Assembly (NCBI RefSeq): GCF_932526225.1
Contig: NC_064043.1
Location: forward strand, 16,058,085-16,122,084
Length of the DNA stretch: 64,000 nucleotides
Direction of reading: 5' to 3'
Source of the DNA: Nematostella vectensis
Taxonomy: Eukaryota > Cnidaria > Anthozoa > Actiniaria > Edwardsiidae
Below, piece after piece: positions 36,819 through 50,990 of this stretch. The notes beneath the pieces are model-generated. The model was given only the letters and a program-made list of their open reading frames with translations. It did not search any database and was not told the origin of the DNA. The translations under genes and the position numbers were made by a program. Within the stretch, counting starts at the first letter, position 1. Each line of letters begins with the position of its first letter.

Positions 36819-39176
36819 TCAATTTCCCATACAGTCGCCAACAATTCTTGTGACTGTACCCCAGCAGGCAAGGTCACCCCAGGTGGTGTACTGTATATTG
36901 GGGAACAAAGGGAATGGGTGGCCAATGAACCCTGTCGGTTGTTCATAGAGTATTTCTTGGGCTGGGAAGTTCTTACCCTTGGTAAGTAGCTTTTCCCCTA
37001 TCATTAACACATAATCTAAACATCCTATCTCAAAGATCCCAGGTACATTCGGAAAGCTAAAATCTTCAGGCTAAAAATAATAAACATAGGCTGAGCAAAT
37101 ACTCCAGTCCAAACCCAGTGAGAAAAAAAAAGAGAACAAATCACTCGTTTGATTGCTTTGTTCACTGCAGTACCAGACCAGACATAATTTACAGATGAAG
37201 ATGAAGAATGAAGATGAAGAAATGATTTTTATCATTGTAACTTAATAGATTATTTTTTTTTCTATTATAATTATCGATGAGAGATATGCTTTAAGAAGAA
37301 ATAAAAGCTCCGCAAATATAAGTTTTGTATCAATAGGGCACCCTTTTAAGGCCTATTGTACAGGCTTGGCATCTTGACGCGCGATGCCACAAATATAATT
37401 GAGTTAACTAGTATGCAAGTAAACTTTTCCCCTTGTGTGATTAGCGATTTTCAGATGAAGAAACATTATAACTATAACATTAAAAAAGAAAGAATGATAA
37501 CAGTAGCATCCTTCCAAGCAGTTAAGGCAGAGCAATTCACCATTCGCAGTTTTTCATTTTTTCATTTTTCGGCCCCTGAACCCTGTCGGTTGTTCATAGA
37601 GTATTTCTTGGGCTGGGAAGTTCTTACCCTTGGTAAGTAGCTTTTCCCCTATCATTAACACATAATCTAAACATCCTATCTCAAAGATCCCAGTTACCTT
37701 CGGAAAGCTAAAATCTTCAGGCTAAAAATAATAAACATAGGCTGAGCAAATACTCCAGTCCAAACCCAGTGAGAAAAAAAAGAGAACAAATCAATCGTTT
37801 GATTGCTTTGTTCACTGCAGTACCAGACCAGACATAATTTACAGATGAAGATGAAGAATGAAGATGAAGAAATGATTTTTATCATTGTAACTTAATAGAT
37901 TATTTATTTTTTTCTATTATTATTATCGATGAGAGATATGCTTTAAGAAGAAATAAAAGCTCGGCAAATATAAGTTTTGTATCAATAGGGCACCCTTTTA
38001 AGGCCTATTGTACAGGCTTGGCATCTTGACGCGCGATGCCACAAATATATTTGAGTTAACTAGTATGCAAGTAAACTTTTGCCCTTGTGTGATTAGCGAT
38101 TTTCAGATGAAGAAACATTATAGCTATAAGATAAAAAAAGAAAGAATGATAACAACAGTAGCATCCTTCCAAGCAGTTAAGGCAGAGCAATTCACCATTC
38201 GCAGATTTTCATTTTTTTATATCTTCTCTCAATTAATTGATTGCTTTGTTCAGAGCAGAAAAAGACGAGACATAATTTACGAAGGATCACCCATTTATTC
38301 TCTTATCTGATTCACAAGACACGAGAAGATCAGATGAAAAAAAGATTATATCACTATAAAACTAAAACAGAACGAATGATAACAACAGTAACATCTTCTT
38401 CGTGGCGTGTGCTACCTTATAGGAAACAGAGAAGTCCCAAGTATCTGAGAAACCATCTGCGATGTTAGTTGAAAATGAAGAACAAGGACAGAAACGAAGT
38501 TAAAGAAAAACTTAAAAACATTTGAAAATCTTTTTGAATCTCAATTAGAAATATTTAAAGAATCAGACCGTGCGCACATAGGACCCAGTCCCACCCCTGA
38601 AACTGATTTTTCAACTCACTTGCTTCTTCGTGGCGTGTGCTACCTAATAGCAAACAGAGAAGTCCCAAGTATCTGAGACTGATTTCTCGACTCTCACTTG
38701 CCTCTTCGTGGCGTGTCCTACTTTATAGCAAACAGAGAAGTCCAAAATATCAAGCGGTACTAGACCGCTTGTTGACGTTTCTGGTCGGGACTGGATACTC
38801 CCCCGGTTAAGGCTAAGCAGGACAATCAGATTGTGATGCCGAAATTTTTTGACCCGAGGGACCACATGCCTGCAAACTCTTTTATGGCATCCAAGGCAGA
38901 GCACCAGATAATACTAGATGGGTGGCCAGTCTTCAGCAATACCCAGTCAAGCAAGCCAAAAAAAAATATGGCATGTAGTCGTGGGTGGGGGTCTCCTTAG
39001 TTTACATGGCTGTTGTCACGCATTACAACGCCCCAGCGAAAGAACGATCTATCCATCACATTTATCTCTTTGAGATCCTTTGTTTATATTGCCAGTTTGT
39101 TGGGAGAACGTGGCATCTCATCAACTAGTGAACACACTGCATCTTGAGGACTAGTGGTTAATCAAAGTCAAGCACT
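36819..39176. repeat. Repeat unit 17, long (2,358 bp), two modules
   Basis: Private changes are CCCAGTTACC near 37,690 and AAATATATTTG near 38,042. Its U carries the AAAAAAATATGG / CATCACATTTATC / CTCATCAACTAGTGAAC block near 38,955-39,135 found in the divergent and short units. The U end after 39,177 is standard, so a conversion tract of a few hundred bp is visible. Confidence 0.97.
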
Positions 39177-41539
39177 TCAATTTCCCATACAGTCGCCAAC
39201 AATTCTTGTGACTGTACCCCAGCAGGCAAGGTCACCCCAGGTGGTGTACTGTATATTGGGGAACAAAGGGAATGGGTGGCCAATGAACCCTGTCGGTTGT
39301 TCATAGAGTATTTCTTGGGCTGGGAAGTTCTTACCCTTGGTAAGTAGCTTTTCCCCTATCATTAACACATAATCTAAACATCCTATCTCAAAGATCCCAG
39401 GTACCTTCGGAAAGCTAAAATCTTCAGGCTAAAAATAATAAACATAGGCTGAGCAAATACTCCAGTCCAAACCCAGTGAGAAAAAAAAGAGAACAAATCA
39501 ATCGTTTGATTGCTTTGTTCACTGCAGTACCAGACCAGACATAATTTACAGATGAAGATGAAGAATGAAGATGAAGAAATGATTTTTATCATTGTAACTT
39601 AATAGATTATTTATTTTTTTCTATTATAATTATCGATGAGAGATATGCTTTAAGAAGAAATAAAAGCTCCGCAAATATAAGTTTTGTATCAATAGGGCAC
39701 CCTTTTAAGGCCTATTGTACAGGCTTGGCATCTTGACGCGCGATGCCACAAATATAATTGAGTTAACTAGTATGCAAGTAAACTTTTGCCCTTGTGTGAT
39801 TAGCGATTTTCAGATGAAGAAACATTATAACTATAACATTAAAAAAGAAAGAATGATAACAGTAGCATCCTTCCAAGCAGTTAAGGCAGAGCAATTCACC
39901 ATTCGCAGTTTTTCATTTTTTCATTTTTCGGCCCCTGAACCCTGTCGGTTGTTCATAGAGTATTTCTTGGGCTGGGAAGTTCTTACCCTTGGTAAGTAGC
40001 TTTTCCCCTATCATTAACACATAATCTAAACATCCTATCTCAAAGATCCCAGGTACATTCGGAAAGCTAAAATCTTCAGGCTAAAAATAATAAACATAGG
40101 CTGAGCAAATACTCCAGTCCAAACCCAGTGAGAAAAAAAAAAGAGAACAAATCACTCGTTTGATTGCTTTGTTCACTGCAGTACCAGACCAGACATAATT
40201 TACAGATGAAGATGAAGAATGAAGATGAAGAAATGATTTTTATCATTGTAACTTAATAGATTATTTTTTTTTTCTATTATAATTATCGATGAGAGATATG
40301 CTTTAAGAAGAAATAAAAGCTCGGCAAATATAAGTTTTGTATCAATAGGGCACCCTTTTAAGGCCTATTGTACAGGCTTGGCATCTTGACGCGCGATGCC
40401 ACAAATATAATTGAGTTAACTAGTATGCAAGTAAACTTTTGCCCTTGTGTGATTAGCGATTTTCAGATGAAGAAACATTATAGCTATAAGATAAAAAAAG
40501 AAAGAATGATAACAACAGTAGCATCCTTCCAAGCAGTTAAGGCAGAGCAATTCACCATTCGCAGATTTTCATTTTTTTATATCTTCTCTCAATCAATTGA
40601 TTGCTTTGTTTAGAGCAGAAAAAGACGAGACATAATTTACAAAGGACCACCCATTTATTCTCTTATCTGATTCACAAGACACGAGAAGATCAGATGAAAA
40701 AAAGATTATATCACTATAAAACTAAAACAGAACGAATGATAACAACAGTAACATCTTCTTCGTGGCGTGTGCTACCTTATAGGAAACAGAGAAGTCCCAA
40801 GTATCTGAGAAACCATCTGCGATGTTAGTTGAAAATGAAGAACAAGGACAGAAACGAAGTTAAAGAAAAACTTAAAAACATTTGAAAATCTTTTTGAATC
40901 TCAATTAGAAATATTTAAAGAATCAGACCGTGCGCACATAGGACCCAGTCCCACCCCTGAAACTGATTTTTCAACTCACTTGCTTCTTCGTGGCGTGTGC
41001 TACCTAATAGCAAACAGAGAAGTCCCAAGTATCTGAGACTGATTTCTCGACTCTCACTTGACTCTTCGTGGCGTGTCCTACTTTATAGCAAACAGGGAAG
41101 TCCAAAATATCAAGCGGTACTAGACCGCTTGTTGACGTTTCTGGTCGGGACTGGATACTCCCCCGGTTAAGGCTAAGCAGGACAATCAGATTGTGATGCC
41201 GAAATTTTTTGACCCGAGGGACCACATGCCTGCAAACTCTTTTATGGCATCCAAGGCAGAGCACCAAATAATACTAGATGGGTGGCCAGTCTTCAGCAAT
41301 ACCCAGTCAAGCAAGCCAAAAAAAGAAAATATTGCATGTAGTCGTGGGTGGGGGTCTCCTTAGTTTACATGGCTGTTGTCACGCATTACAACGCCCCAGC
41401 GAAAGAACGATCTATCCATCAAGTTTATCTCTTTGAGATCCTTTGTTTATATTGCCAGTTTGTTGGGAGAACGTGGCATCTCGTCAACTAGTGTACACAC
41501 CGCATCTTGAGGACTAGTGGTTAATCAAAGTCAAGCACT
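39177..41539. repeat. Repeat unit 18, long (2,363 bp), two modules
   Basis: The first module is a hybrid with TTTTGCCC near 39,785 (M2 allele) inside an otherwise M1 module. C has TTTGTTTAGAGC near 40,606 and R3 has CACTTGACTCTTC near 41,055. Both are shared with the short unit at 50,991. Private change: CACACCGCATC near 41,496. Confidence 0.97.
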
Positions 41540-43900
41540 TCAATTTCCCATACAGTCGCCAACAATTCTTGTGACTGTACCCCAGCAGGCAAGGTCACCC
41601 CAGGTGGTGTACTGTATATTGGGGAACAAAGGGAATGGGTGGCCAATGAACCCTGTCGGTTGTTCATAGAGTATTTCTTGGGCTGGGAAGTTCTTACCCT
41701 TGGTAAGTAGCTTTTCCCCTATCATTAACACATAATCTAAACATCCTATCTCAAAGATCCCAGGTACATTCGGAAAGCTAAAATCTTCAGGCTAAAAATA
41801 ACAAACATAGGCTGAGCAAATACTCCAGTCCAAACCCAGTGAGAAAAAAAAAGAGAACAAATCACTCGTTTGATTGCTTTGTTCACTGCAGTACCAGACC
41901 AGACATAATTTACAGATGAAGATGAAGAATGAAGATGAAGAAATGATTTTTATCATTGTAACTTAATAGATTATTTTTTTTTTATTATAATTATCGATGA
42001 GAGATATGCTTTAAGAAGAAATAAAAGCTCCGCAAATATAAGTTTTGTATCAATAGGGCACCCTTTTAAGGCCTATTGTACAGGCTTGGCATCTTGACGC
42101 GCAATGCCACAAATATAATTGAGTTAACTAGTATGCAAGTAAACTTTTCCCCTTGTGTGATTAGCGATTTTCAGATGAAGAAACATTATAACTATAACAT
42201 TAAAAAAGAAAGAATGATAACAGTAGCATCCTTCCAAGCAGTTAAGGCAGAGCAATTCACCATTCGCAGTTTTTCATTTTTTCATTTTTCGGCCCCTGAA
42301 CCCTGTCGGTTGTTCATAGAGTATTTCTTGGGCTGGGAAGTTCTTACCCTTGGTAAGTAGCTTTTCCCCTATCATTAACACATAATCTAAACATTCTATC
42401 TCAAAGATCCCAGGTACCTTCGGAAAGCTAAAATCTTCAGGCTAAAAATAATAAACATAGGATGAGCAAATACTCCAGTCCAAACCCAGTGAGAAAAAAA
42501 AGAGAACAAATCAATCGTTTGATTGCTTTGTTCACTGCAGTACCAGACCAGACATAATTTACAGATGAAGATGAAGAATGAAGATGAAGAAATGATTTTT
42601 ATCATTGTAACTTAATAGATTATTTATTTTTTTCTATTATAATTATCGATGAGAGATATGCTTTAAGAAGAAATAAAAGCTCGGCAAATATAAGTTTTGT
42701 ATCAATAGGGCACCCTTTTAAGGCCTATTGTACAGGCTTGGCATCTTGACGCGCGATGCCACAAATATAATTGAGTTAACTAGTATGCAAGTAAACTTTT
42801 GCCCTTGTGTGATTAGCGATTTTCAGATGAAGAAACATTATAGCTATAAGATAAAAAAAGAAAGAATGATAACAACAGTAGCATCCTTCCAAGCAGTTAA
42901 GGCAGAGCAATTCACCATTCGCAGATTTTCATTTTTTTTATATCTTCTCTCAATCAATTGATTGCTTTGTTCAGAGCAGAAAAAGACGAGACATAATTTA
43001 CGAAGGATCACCCATTTATTCTCTTATCTGATTCACAAGACACGAGAAGATCAGATGAAAAAAAGATTATATCACTATAAAACTAAAACAGAACGAATGA
43101 TAACAACAGTAACATCTTCTTCGTGGCGTGTGCTACCTTATAGGAAACAGAGAAGTCCCAAGTATCTGAGAAACCATCTGCGATGTTAGTTGAAAATGAA
43201 GAACAAGGACTATAACGAAGTTAAAGAAAAACTTAAAAAACTTTGAAAATCTTTTTGAATCTCAATTAGAAATATTTAAAGAATCAGACCGTGCGCACAT
43301 AGGACCCAGTCCCACCCCTGAAACTGATTTTTCAACTCACTTGCTTCTTCGTGGCGTGTGCTACCTAATAGCAAACAGAGAAGTCCCAAGTATCTGAGAC
43401 TGATTTCTCGACTCTCACTTGCCTCTTCGTGGCGTGTCCTACTTTATAGCAAACAGAGAAGTCCAAAATATCAAGCGGTACTAGACCGCTTGTTGACGTT
43501 TCTGGTCGGGACTGGATACTCCCCCGGTTAAGGCTAAGCAGGACAATCAGATTGTGATGCCGAAATTTTTTGACCCGAGGGACCACATGCCTGCAAACTC
43601 TTTTATGGCATCCAAGGCAGAGCACCAAATAATACTAGATGGGTGGCCAGTCTTCAGCAATACCCAGTCAAGCAAGCCAAAAAAAGAAAATATTGCATGT
43701 AGTCGTGGGTGGGGGTCTCCTTAGTTTACATGGCTGTTGTCACGCATTACAACGCCCCAGCGAAAGAACGATCTATCCATCAAGTTTATCTCTTTGAGAT
43801 CCTTTGTTTATATTGCCAGTTTGTTGGGAGAACGTGGCATCTCGTCAACTAGTGTACACACTGCATCTTGAGGACTAGTGGTTAATCAAAGTCAAGCACT
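41540..43900. repeat. Repeat unit 19, long (2,361 bp), two modules
   Basis: This is the first unit with AATAACAAACATAGG near 41,798 in M1 and CATAGGATGAGC near 42,467 in M2. This marker pair is carried by most later long units. Private changes are TTTTTTATTATAATT near 41,978, CGCGCAATGCC near 42,109 (breaks the M hairpin), ACATTCTATC near 42,392, and AAAAAACTTTG near 43,235. Confidence 0.97.
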
Positions 43901-46264
43901 TCAATTTCCCATACAGTCGCCAACAATTCTTGTGACTGTACCCCAGCAGGCAAGGTCACCCCAGGTGGTGTACTGTATATTGGGGAACAAAGGGAATGGG
44001 TGGCCAATGAACCCTGTCGGTTGTTCATAGAGTATTTCTTGGGCTGGGAAGTTCTTACCCTTGGTAAGTAGCTTTTCCCCTATCATTAACACATAATCTA
44101 AACATCCTATCTCAAAGATCCCAGGTACATTCGGAAAGCTAAAATCTTCAGGCTAAAAATAACAAACATAGGCTGAGCAAATACTCCAGTCCAAACCCAG
44201 TGAGAAAAAAAAAAAGAGAACAAATCACTCGTTTGATTGCTTTGTTCACTGCAGTACCAGACCAGACATAATTTACAGATGAAGATGAAGAATGAAGATG
44301 AAGAAATGATTTTTATCATTGTAACTTAATAGATTATTTTTTTTTCTATTATAATTATCGATGAGAGATATGCTTTAAGAAGAAATAAAAGCTCCGCAAA
44401 TATAAGTTTTGTATCAATAGGGCACCCTTTTAAGGCCTATTGTACAGGCTTGGCATCTTGACGCGCGATGCCACAAATATAATTGAGTTAACTAGTATGC
44501 AAGTAAACTTTTCCCCTTGTGTGATTAGCGATTTTCAGATGAAGAAACATTATAACTATAACATTAAAAAAGAAAGAATGATAACAGTAGCATCCTTCCA
44601 AGCAGTTAAGGCAGAGCAATTCACCATTCGCAGTTTTTCATTTTTTCATTTTTCGGCCCCTGAACCCTGTTGGTTGTTCATAGAGTATTTCTTGGGCTGG
44701 GAAGTTCTTACCCTTGGTAAGTAGCTTTTCCCCTATCATTAACACATAATCTAAACATCCTATCTCAAAGATCCCAGGTACCTTCGGAAAGCTAAAATCT
44801 TCAGGCTAAAAATAATAAACATAGGATGAGCAAATACTCCAGTCCAAACCCAGTGAGAAAAAAAAGAGAACAAATCAATCGTTTGATTGCTTTGTTCACT
44901 GCAGTACCAGACCAGACATAATTTACAGATGAAGATGAAGAATGAAGATGAAGAAATGATTTTTATCATTGTAACTTAATAGATTATTTATTTTTTTCTA
45001 TTATAATTATCGATGAGAGATATGCTTTAAGAAGAAATAAAAGCTCGGCAAATATAAGTTTTGTATCAATAGGGCACCCTTTTAAGGCCTATTGTAGAGG
45101 CTTGGCATCTTGACGCGCGATGCCACAAATATAATTGAGTTAACTAGTATGCAAGTAAACTTTTGCCCTTGTGTGATTAGCGATTTTCAGATGAAGAAAC
45201 ATTATAGCTATAAGATTAAAAAAGAAAGAATGATAACAACAGTAGCATCCTTCCAAGCAGTTAAGGCAGAGCAATTCACCATTCGCAGATTTTCATTTTT
45301 TTTATATCTTCTCTCAATCAATTGATTGCTTTGTTCAGAGCAGAAAAAGACGAGACATAATTTACGAAGGATCACCCATTTATTCTCTTATCTGATTCAC
45401 AAGACACGAGAAGATCAGATGAAAAAAAGATTATATCACTATAAAACTAAAACAGAACGAATGATAACAACAGTAACATCTTCTTCGTGGCGTGTGCTAC
45501 CTTATAGGAAACAGAGAAGTCCCAAGTATCTGAGAAACCATCTGCGATGTTAGTTGAAAATGAAGAACAAGGACTATAACGAAGTTAAAGAAAAACTTAA
45601 AAACATTTGAAAATCTTTTTGAATCTCAATTAGAAATATTTAAAGAATCAGACCGTGCGCACATAGGACCCAGTCCCACCCCTGAAACTGATTTTTCAAC
45701 TCACTTGCTTCTTCGTGGCGTGTGCTACCTAATAGCAAACAGAGAAGTCCCAAGTATCTGAGACTGATTTCTCGACTCTCACTTGCCTCTTCGTGGCGTG
45801 TCCTACTTTATAGCAAACAGAGAAGTCCAAAATATCAAGCGGTACTAGACCGCTTGTTGACGTTTCTGGTCGGGACTGGATACTCCCCCGGTTAAGGCTA
45901 AGCAGGACAATCAGATTGTGATGCCGAAATTTTTTGACCCGAGGGACCACATGCCTGCAAACTCTTTTATGGCATCCAAGGCAGAGCACCAAATAATACT
46001 AGATGGGTGGCCAGTCTTCAGCAATACCCAGTCAAGCAAGCCAAAAAAAGAAAATATTGCATGTAGTCGTGGGTGGGGGTCTCCTTAGTTTACATGGCTG
46101 TTGTCACGCATTACAACGCCCCAGCGAAAGAACGATCTATCCATCAAGTTTATCTCTTTGAGATCCTTTGTTTATATTGCCAGTTTGTTGGGAGAACGTG
46201 GCATCTCGTCAACTAGTGTACACACTGCATCTTGAGGACTAGTGGTTAATCAAAGTCAAGCACT
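43901..46264. repeat. Repeat unit 20, long (2,364 bp), two modules
   Basis: Private changes are CCCTGTTGGTTG near 44,665 and TTGTAGAGGC near 45,094, which would put a stop codon in the module's open frame. TAAGATTAAAAAAG near 45,211 is shared with units 14-16. Confidence 0.97.
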
Positions 46265-48627
46265 TCAATTTCCCATACAGTCGCCAACAATTCTTGTGAC
46301 TGTACCCCAGCAGGCAAGGTCACCCCAGGTGGTGTACTGTATATTGGGGAACAAAGGGAATGGGTGGCCAATGAACCCTGTCGGTTGTTCATAGAGTATT
46401 TCTTGGGCTGGGAAGTTCTTACCCTTGGTAAGTAGCTTTTCCCCTATCATTAACACATAATCTAAACATCCTATCTCAAAGATCCCAGGTACATTCGGAA
46501 AGCTAAAATCTTCAGGCTAAAAATAACAAACATAGGCTGAGCAAATACTCCAGTCCAAACCCAGTGAGAAAAAAAAAAGAGAACAAATCACTCGTTTGAT
46601 TGCTTTGTTCACTGCAGTACCAGACCAGACATAATTTACAGATGAAGATGAAGAATGAAGATGAAGAAATGATTTTTATCATTGTAACTTAATAGATTAT
46701 TTTTTTTTTCTATTATAATTATCGATGAGAGATATGCTTTAAGAAGAAATAAAAGCTCCGCAAATATAAGTTTTGTATCAATAGGGCACCCTTTTAAGGC
46801 CTATTGTACAGGCTTGGCATCTTGACGCGCGATGCCACAAATATAATTGAGTTAACTAGTATGCAAGTAAACTTTTCCCCTTGTGTGATTAGCGATTTTC
46901 AGATGAAGAAACATTATAACTATAACATTAAAAAAGAAAGAATGATAACAGTAGCATCCTTCCAAGCAGTTAAGGCAGAGCAATTCACCATTCGCAGTTT
47001 TTCATTTTTTCATTTTTCGGCCCCTGAACCCTGTCGGTTGTTCATAGAGTATTTCTTGGGCTGGGAAGTTCTTACCCTTGGTAAGTAGCTTTTCCCCTAT
47101 CATTAATACATAATCTAAACATCCTATCTCAAAGATCCCAGGTACCTTCGGAAAGCTAAAATCTTCAGGCTAAAAATAATAAACATAGGATGAGCAAATA
47201 CTCCAGTCCAAACCGAGTGAGAAAAAAAAGAGAACAAATCAATCGTTTGATTGCTTTGTTCACTGCAGTACTAGGCCAGACATAATTTACAGATGAAGAT
47301 GAAGAATGAAGGTGAAGAAATGATTTTTATCATTGTAACTTAATAGATTATTTATTTTTTTCTATTATAATTATCGATGAGAGATATGCTTTAAGAAGAA
47401 ATAAAAGCTCGGCAAATATAAGTTTTGTATCAATAGGGCACCCTTTTAAGGCCTATTGTACAGGCTTGGCATCTTGACGCGCGATGCCACAAATATAATT
47501 GAGTTAACTAGTATGCAAGTAAACTTTTGCCCTTGTGTGATTAGCGATTTTCAGATGAAGAAACATTATAGCTATAAGATAAAAAAAGAAAGAATGATAA
47601 CAACAGTAGCATCCTTCCAAGCAGTTAAGGCAGAGCAATTCACCATTCGCAGATTTTCATTTTTTTATATCTTCTCTCAATCAATTGATTGCTTTGTTCA
47701 GAGCAGAAAAAGACGAGACATAATTTACGAAGGATCACCCATTTATTCTCTTATATGATTCACAAGACACGAGAAGATCAGATGAAAAAAAGATTATATC
47801 ACTATAAAACTAAAACAGAACGAATGATAACAACAGTAACATATTCTTCGTGGCGTGTGCTACCTTATAGGAAACAGAGAAGTCCCAAGTATCTGAGAAA
47901 CCATCTGCGATGTTAGTTGAAAATGAAGAACAAGGACAGAAACGAAGTTAAAGAAAAACTTAAAAACATTTGAAAATCTTTTTGAATCTCAATTAGAAAT
48001 ATTTAAAGAATCAGACCGTGCGCACATAGGACCCAGTCCCACCCCTGAAACTGATTCTTCAACTCACTTGCTTCTTCGTGGCGTGTGCTACCTAATAGCA
48101 AACAGAGAAGTCCCAAGTATCTGAGACTGATTTCTCGACTCTCACTTGCCTCTTCGTGGCGTGTCCTACTTTATAGCAAACAGGGAAGTCCAAAATATCA
48201 AGCGGTACTTGACCGCTTGTTGACGTTTCTGGTCGGGACTGGATACTCCCCCGGTTAAGGCTAAGCAGGACAATCAGATTGTGATGCCGAAATTTTTTGA
48301 CCCGAGGGACCACATGCCTGCAAACTCTTTTATGGCATCCAAGGCAGAGCACCAAATAATACTAGATGGGTGGCCAGTCTTCAGCAATACCCAGTCAAGC
48401 AAGCCAAAAAAAGAAAATATTGCATGTAGTCGTGGGTGGGGGTCTCCTTAGTTTACATGGCTGTTGTCACGCATTACAACGCCCCAGCGAAAGAACGATC
48501 TATCCATCAAGTTTATCTCTTTGAGATCCTTTGTTTATATTGCCAGTTTGTTGGGAGAACGTGGCATCTCGTCAACTAGTGTACACACTGCATCTTGAGG
48601 ACTAGTGGTTAATCAAAGTCAAGCACT
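46265..48627. repeat. Repeat unit 21, long (2,363 bp), two modules
   Basis: M2 carries CATTAATACA (47,101), AACCGAGTG (47,211) and GAAGGTGAAG near 47,308. The same set is found 15,883 bp later in the last unit. Other markers are CTTATATGATTC near 47,750, ACATATTCTTCG near 47,841, and hairpin loop ACTTG in place of ACTAG near 48,206. Private change: GTACTAGGCCAG near 47,268. Confidence 0.97.
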
Positions 48628-50990
48628 TCAATTTCCCATACAGTCGCCAACAATTCTTGTGACTGTACCCCAGCAGGCAAGGTCACCCCAGGTGGTGTAC
48701 TGTATATTGGGGAACAAAGGGAATGGGTGGCCAATGAACCCTGTCGGTTGTTCATAGAGTATTTCTTGGGCTGGGAAGTTCTTACCCTTGGTAAGTAGCT
48801 TTTCCCCTATCATTAACACATAATCTAAACATCCTATCTCAAAGATCCCAGGTACATTCGGAAAGCTAAAATCTTCAGGCTAAAAATAACAAACATAGGC
48901 TGAGCAAATACTCCAGTCCAAACCCAGTGAGAAAAAAAAAGAGAACAAATCACTCGTTTGATTGCTTTGTTCACTGCAGTACCAGACCAGACATAATTTA
49001 CAGATGAAGATGAAGAATGAAGATGAAGAAATGATTTTTATCATTGTAACTTAATAGATTATTTTTTTTTTCTATTATAATTATCGATGAGAGATATGCT
49101 TTAAGAAGAAATAAAAGCTCCGCAAATATAAGTTTTGTATCAATAGGGCACCCTTTTAAGGCCTATTGTACAGGCTTGGCATCTTGACGCGCGATGCCAC
49201 AAATATAATTGAGTTAACTAGTATGCAAGTAAACTTTTCCCCTTGTGTGATTAGCGATTTTCAGATGAAGAAACATTATAACTATAACATTAAAAAAGAA
49301 AGAATGATAACAGTAGCATCCTTCCAAGCAGTTAAGGCAGAGCAATTCACCATTCGCAGTTTTTCATTTTTTCATTTTTCGGCCCCTGAACCCTGTCGGT
49401 TGTTCATAGAGTATTTCTTGGGCTGGGAAGTTCTTACCCTTGGTAAGTAGCTTTTCCCCTATCATTAACACATAATCTAAACATCCTATCTCAAAGATCC
49501 CAGGTACCTTCGGAAAGCTAAAATCTTCAGGCTAAAAATAATAAACATAGGATGAGCAAATACTCCAGTCCAAACCCAGTGAGAAAAAAAAGAGAACAAA
49601 TCAATCGTTTGATTGCTTTGTTCACTGCAGTACCAGACCAGACATAATTTACAGATGAAGATGAAGAATAAAGATGAAGAAATGATTTTTATCATTGTAA
49701 CTTAATAGATTATTTATTTTTTTCTATTATAATTATCGATGAGAGATATGCTTTAAGAAGAAATAAAAGCTCGGCAAATATAAGTTTTGTATCAATAGGG
49801 CACCCTTTTAAGGCCTATTGTACAGGCTTGGCATCTTGACGCGCGATGCCACAAATATAATTGAGTTAACTAGTATGCAAGTAAACTTTTGCCCTTGTGT
49901 GATTAGCGATTTTCAGATGAAGAAACATTATAGCTATAAGATAAAAAAAGAAAGAATGATAACAACAGTAGCATCCTTCCAAGCAGTTAAGGCAGAGCAA
50001 TTCACCATTCGCAGATTTTCATTTTTTTTATATCTTCTCTCAATCAATTGATTGCTTTGTTCAGAGCAGAAAAAGACGAGACATAATTTACGAAGGATCA
50101 CCCATTTATTCTCTTATATGATTCACAAGACACGAGAAGATCAGATGAAAAAAAGATTATATCACTATAAAACTAAAACAGAACGAATGATAACAACAGT
50201 AACATATTCTTCGTGGCGTGTGCTACCTTATAGGAAACAGAGAAGTCCCAAGTATCTGAGAAACCATCTGCGATGTTAGTTGAAAATGAAGAACAAGGAC
50301 AGAAACGAAGTTAAAGAAAAACTTAAAAACATTTGAAAATCTTTTTGAATCTCAATTAGAAATATTTAAAGAATCAGACCGTGCGAACATAGGACCCAGT
50401 CCCACCCCTGAAACTGATTCTTCAACTCACTTGCTTCTTCGTGGCGTGTGCTACCTAATAGCAAACAGAGAAGTCCCAAGTATCTGAGACTGATTTCTCG
50501 ACTCTCACTTGCCTCTTCGTGGCGTGTCCTACTTTATAGCAAACAGGGAAGTCCAAAATATCAAGCGGTACTTGACCGCTTGTTGACGTTTCTGGTCGGG
50601 ACTGGATACTCCCCCGGTTAAGGCTAAGCAGGACAATCAGATTGTGATGCCGAAATTTTTTGACCCGAGGGACCACATGCCTGCAAACTCTTTTATGGCA
50701 TCCAAGGCAGAGCACCAAATAATACTAGATGGGTGGCCAGTCTTCAGCAATACCCAGTCAAGCAAGCCAAAAAAAGAAAACATTGCATGTAGTCGTGAAT
50801 AGGGGTCTCCTTAGTTTACATGGCTGTTGTCACGCATTACAACGCCCCAGCGAAAGAACGATCTATCCATCAAGTTTATCTCTTTGAGATCTTTTGTTTA
50901 TATTGCCAGTTTGTTGGGAGAACGTGGCATCTCGTCAACTAGTGTACATACTGCATCTTGAGGACTAGTGGTTAATCAAAGTCAAGCACT
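48628..50990. repeat. Repeat unit 22, long (2,363 bp), two modules
   Basis: This unit shares CTTATATGATTC, ACATATTCTTCG and hairpin loop ACTTG with unit 21. Private changes are GAATAAAGATG near 49,667, GTCGTGAATAGGGG near 50,793, and GATCTTTTG near 50,889. Confidence 0.97.
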
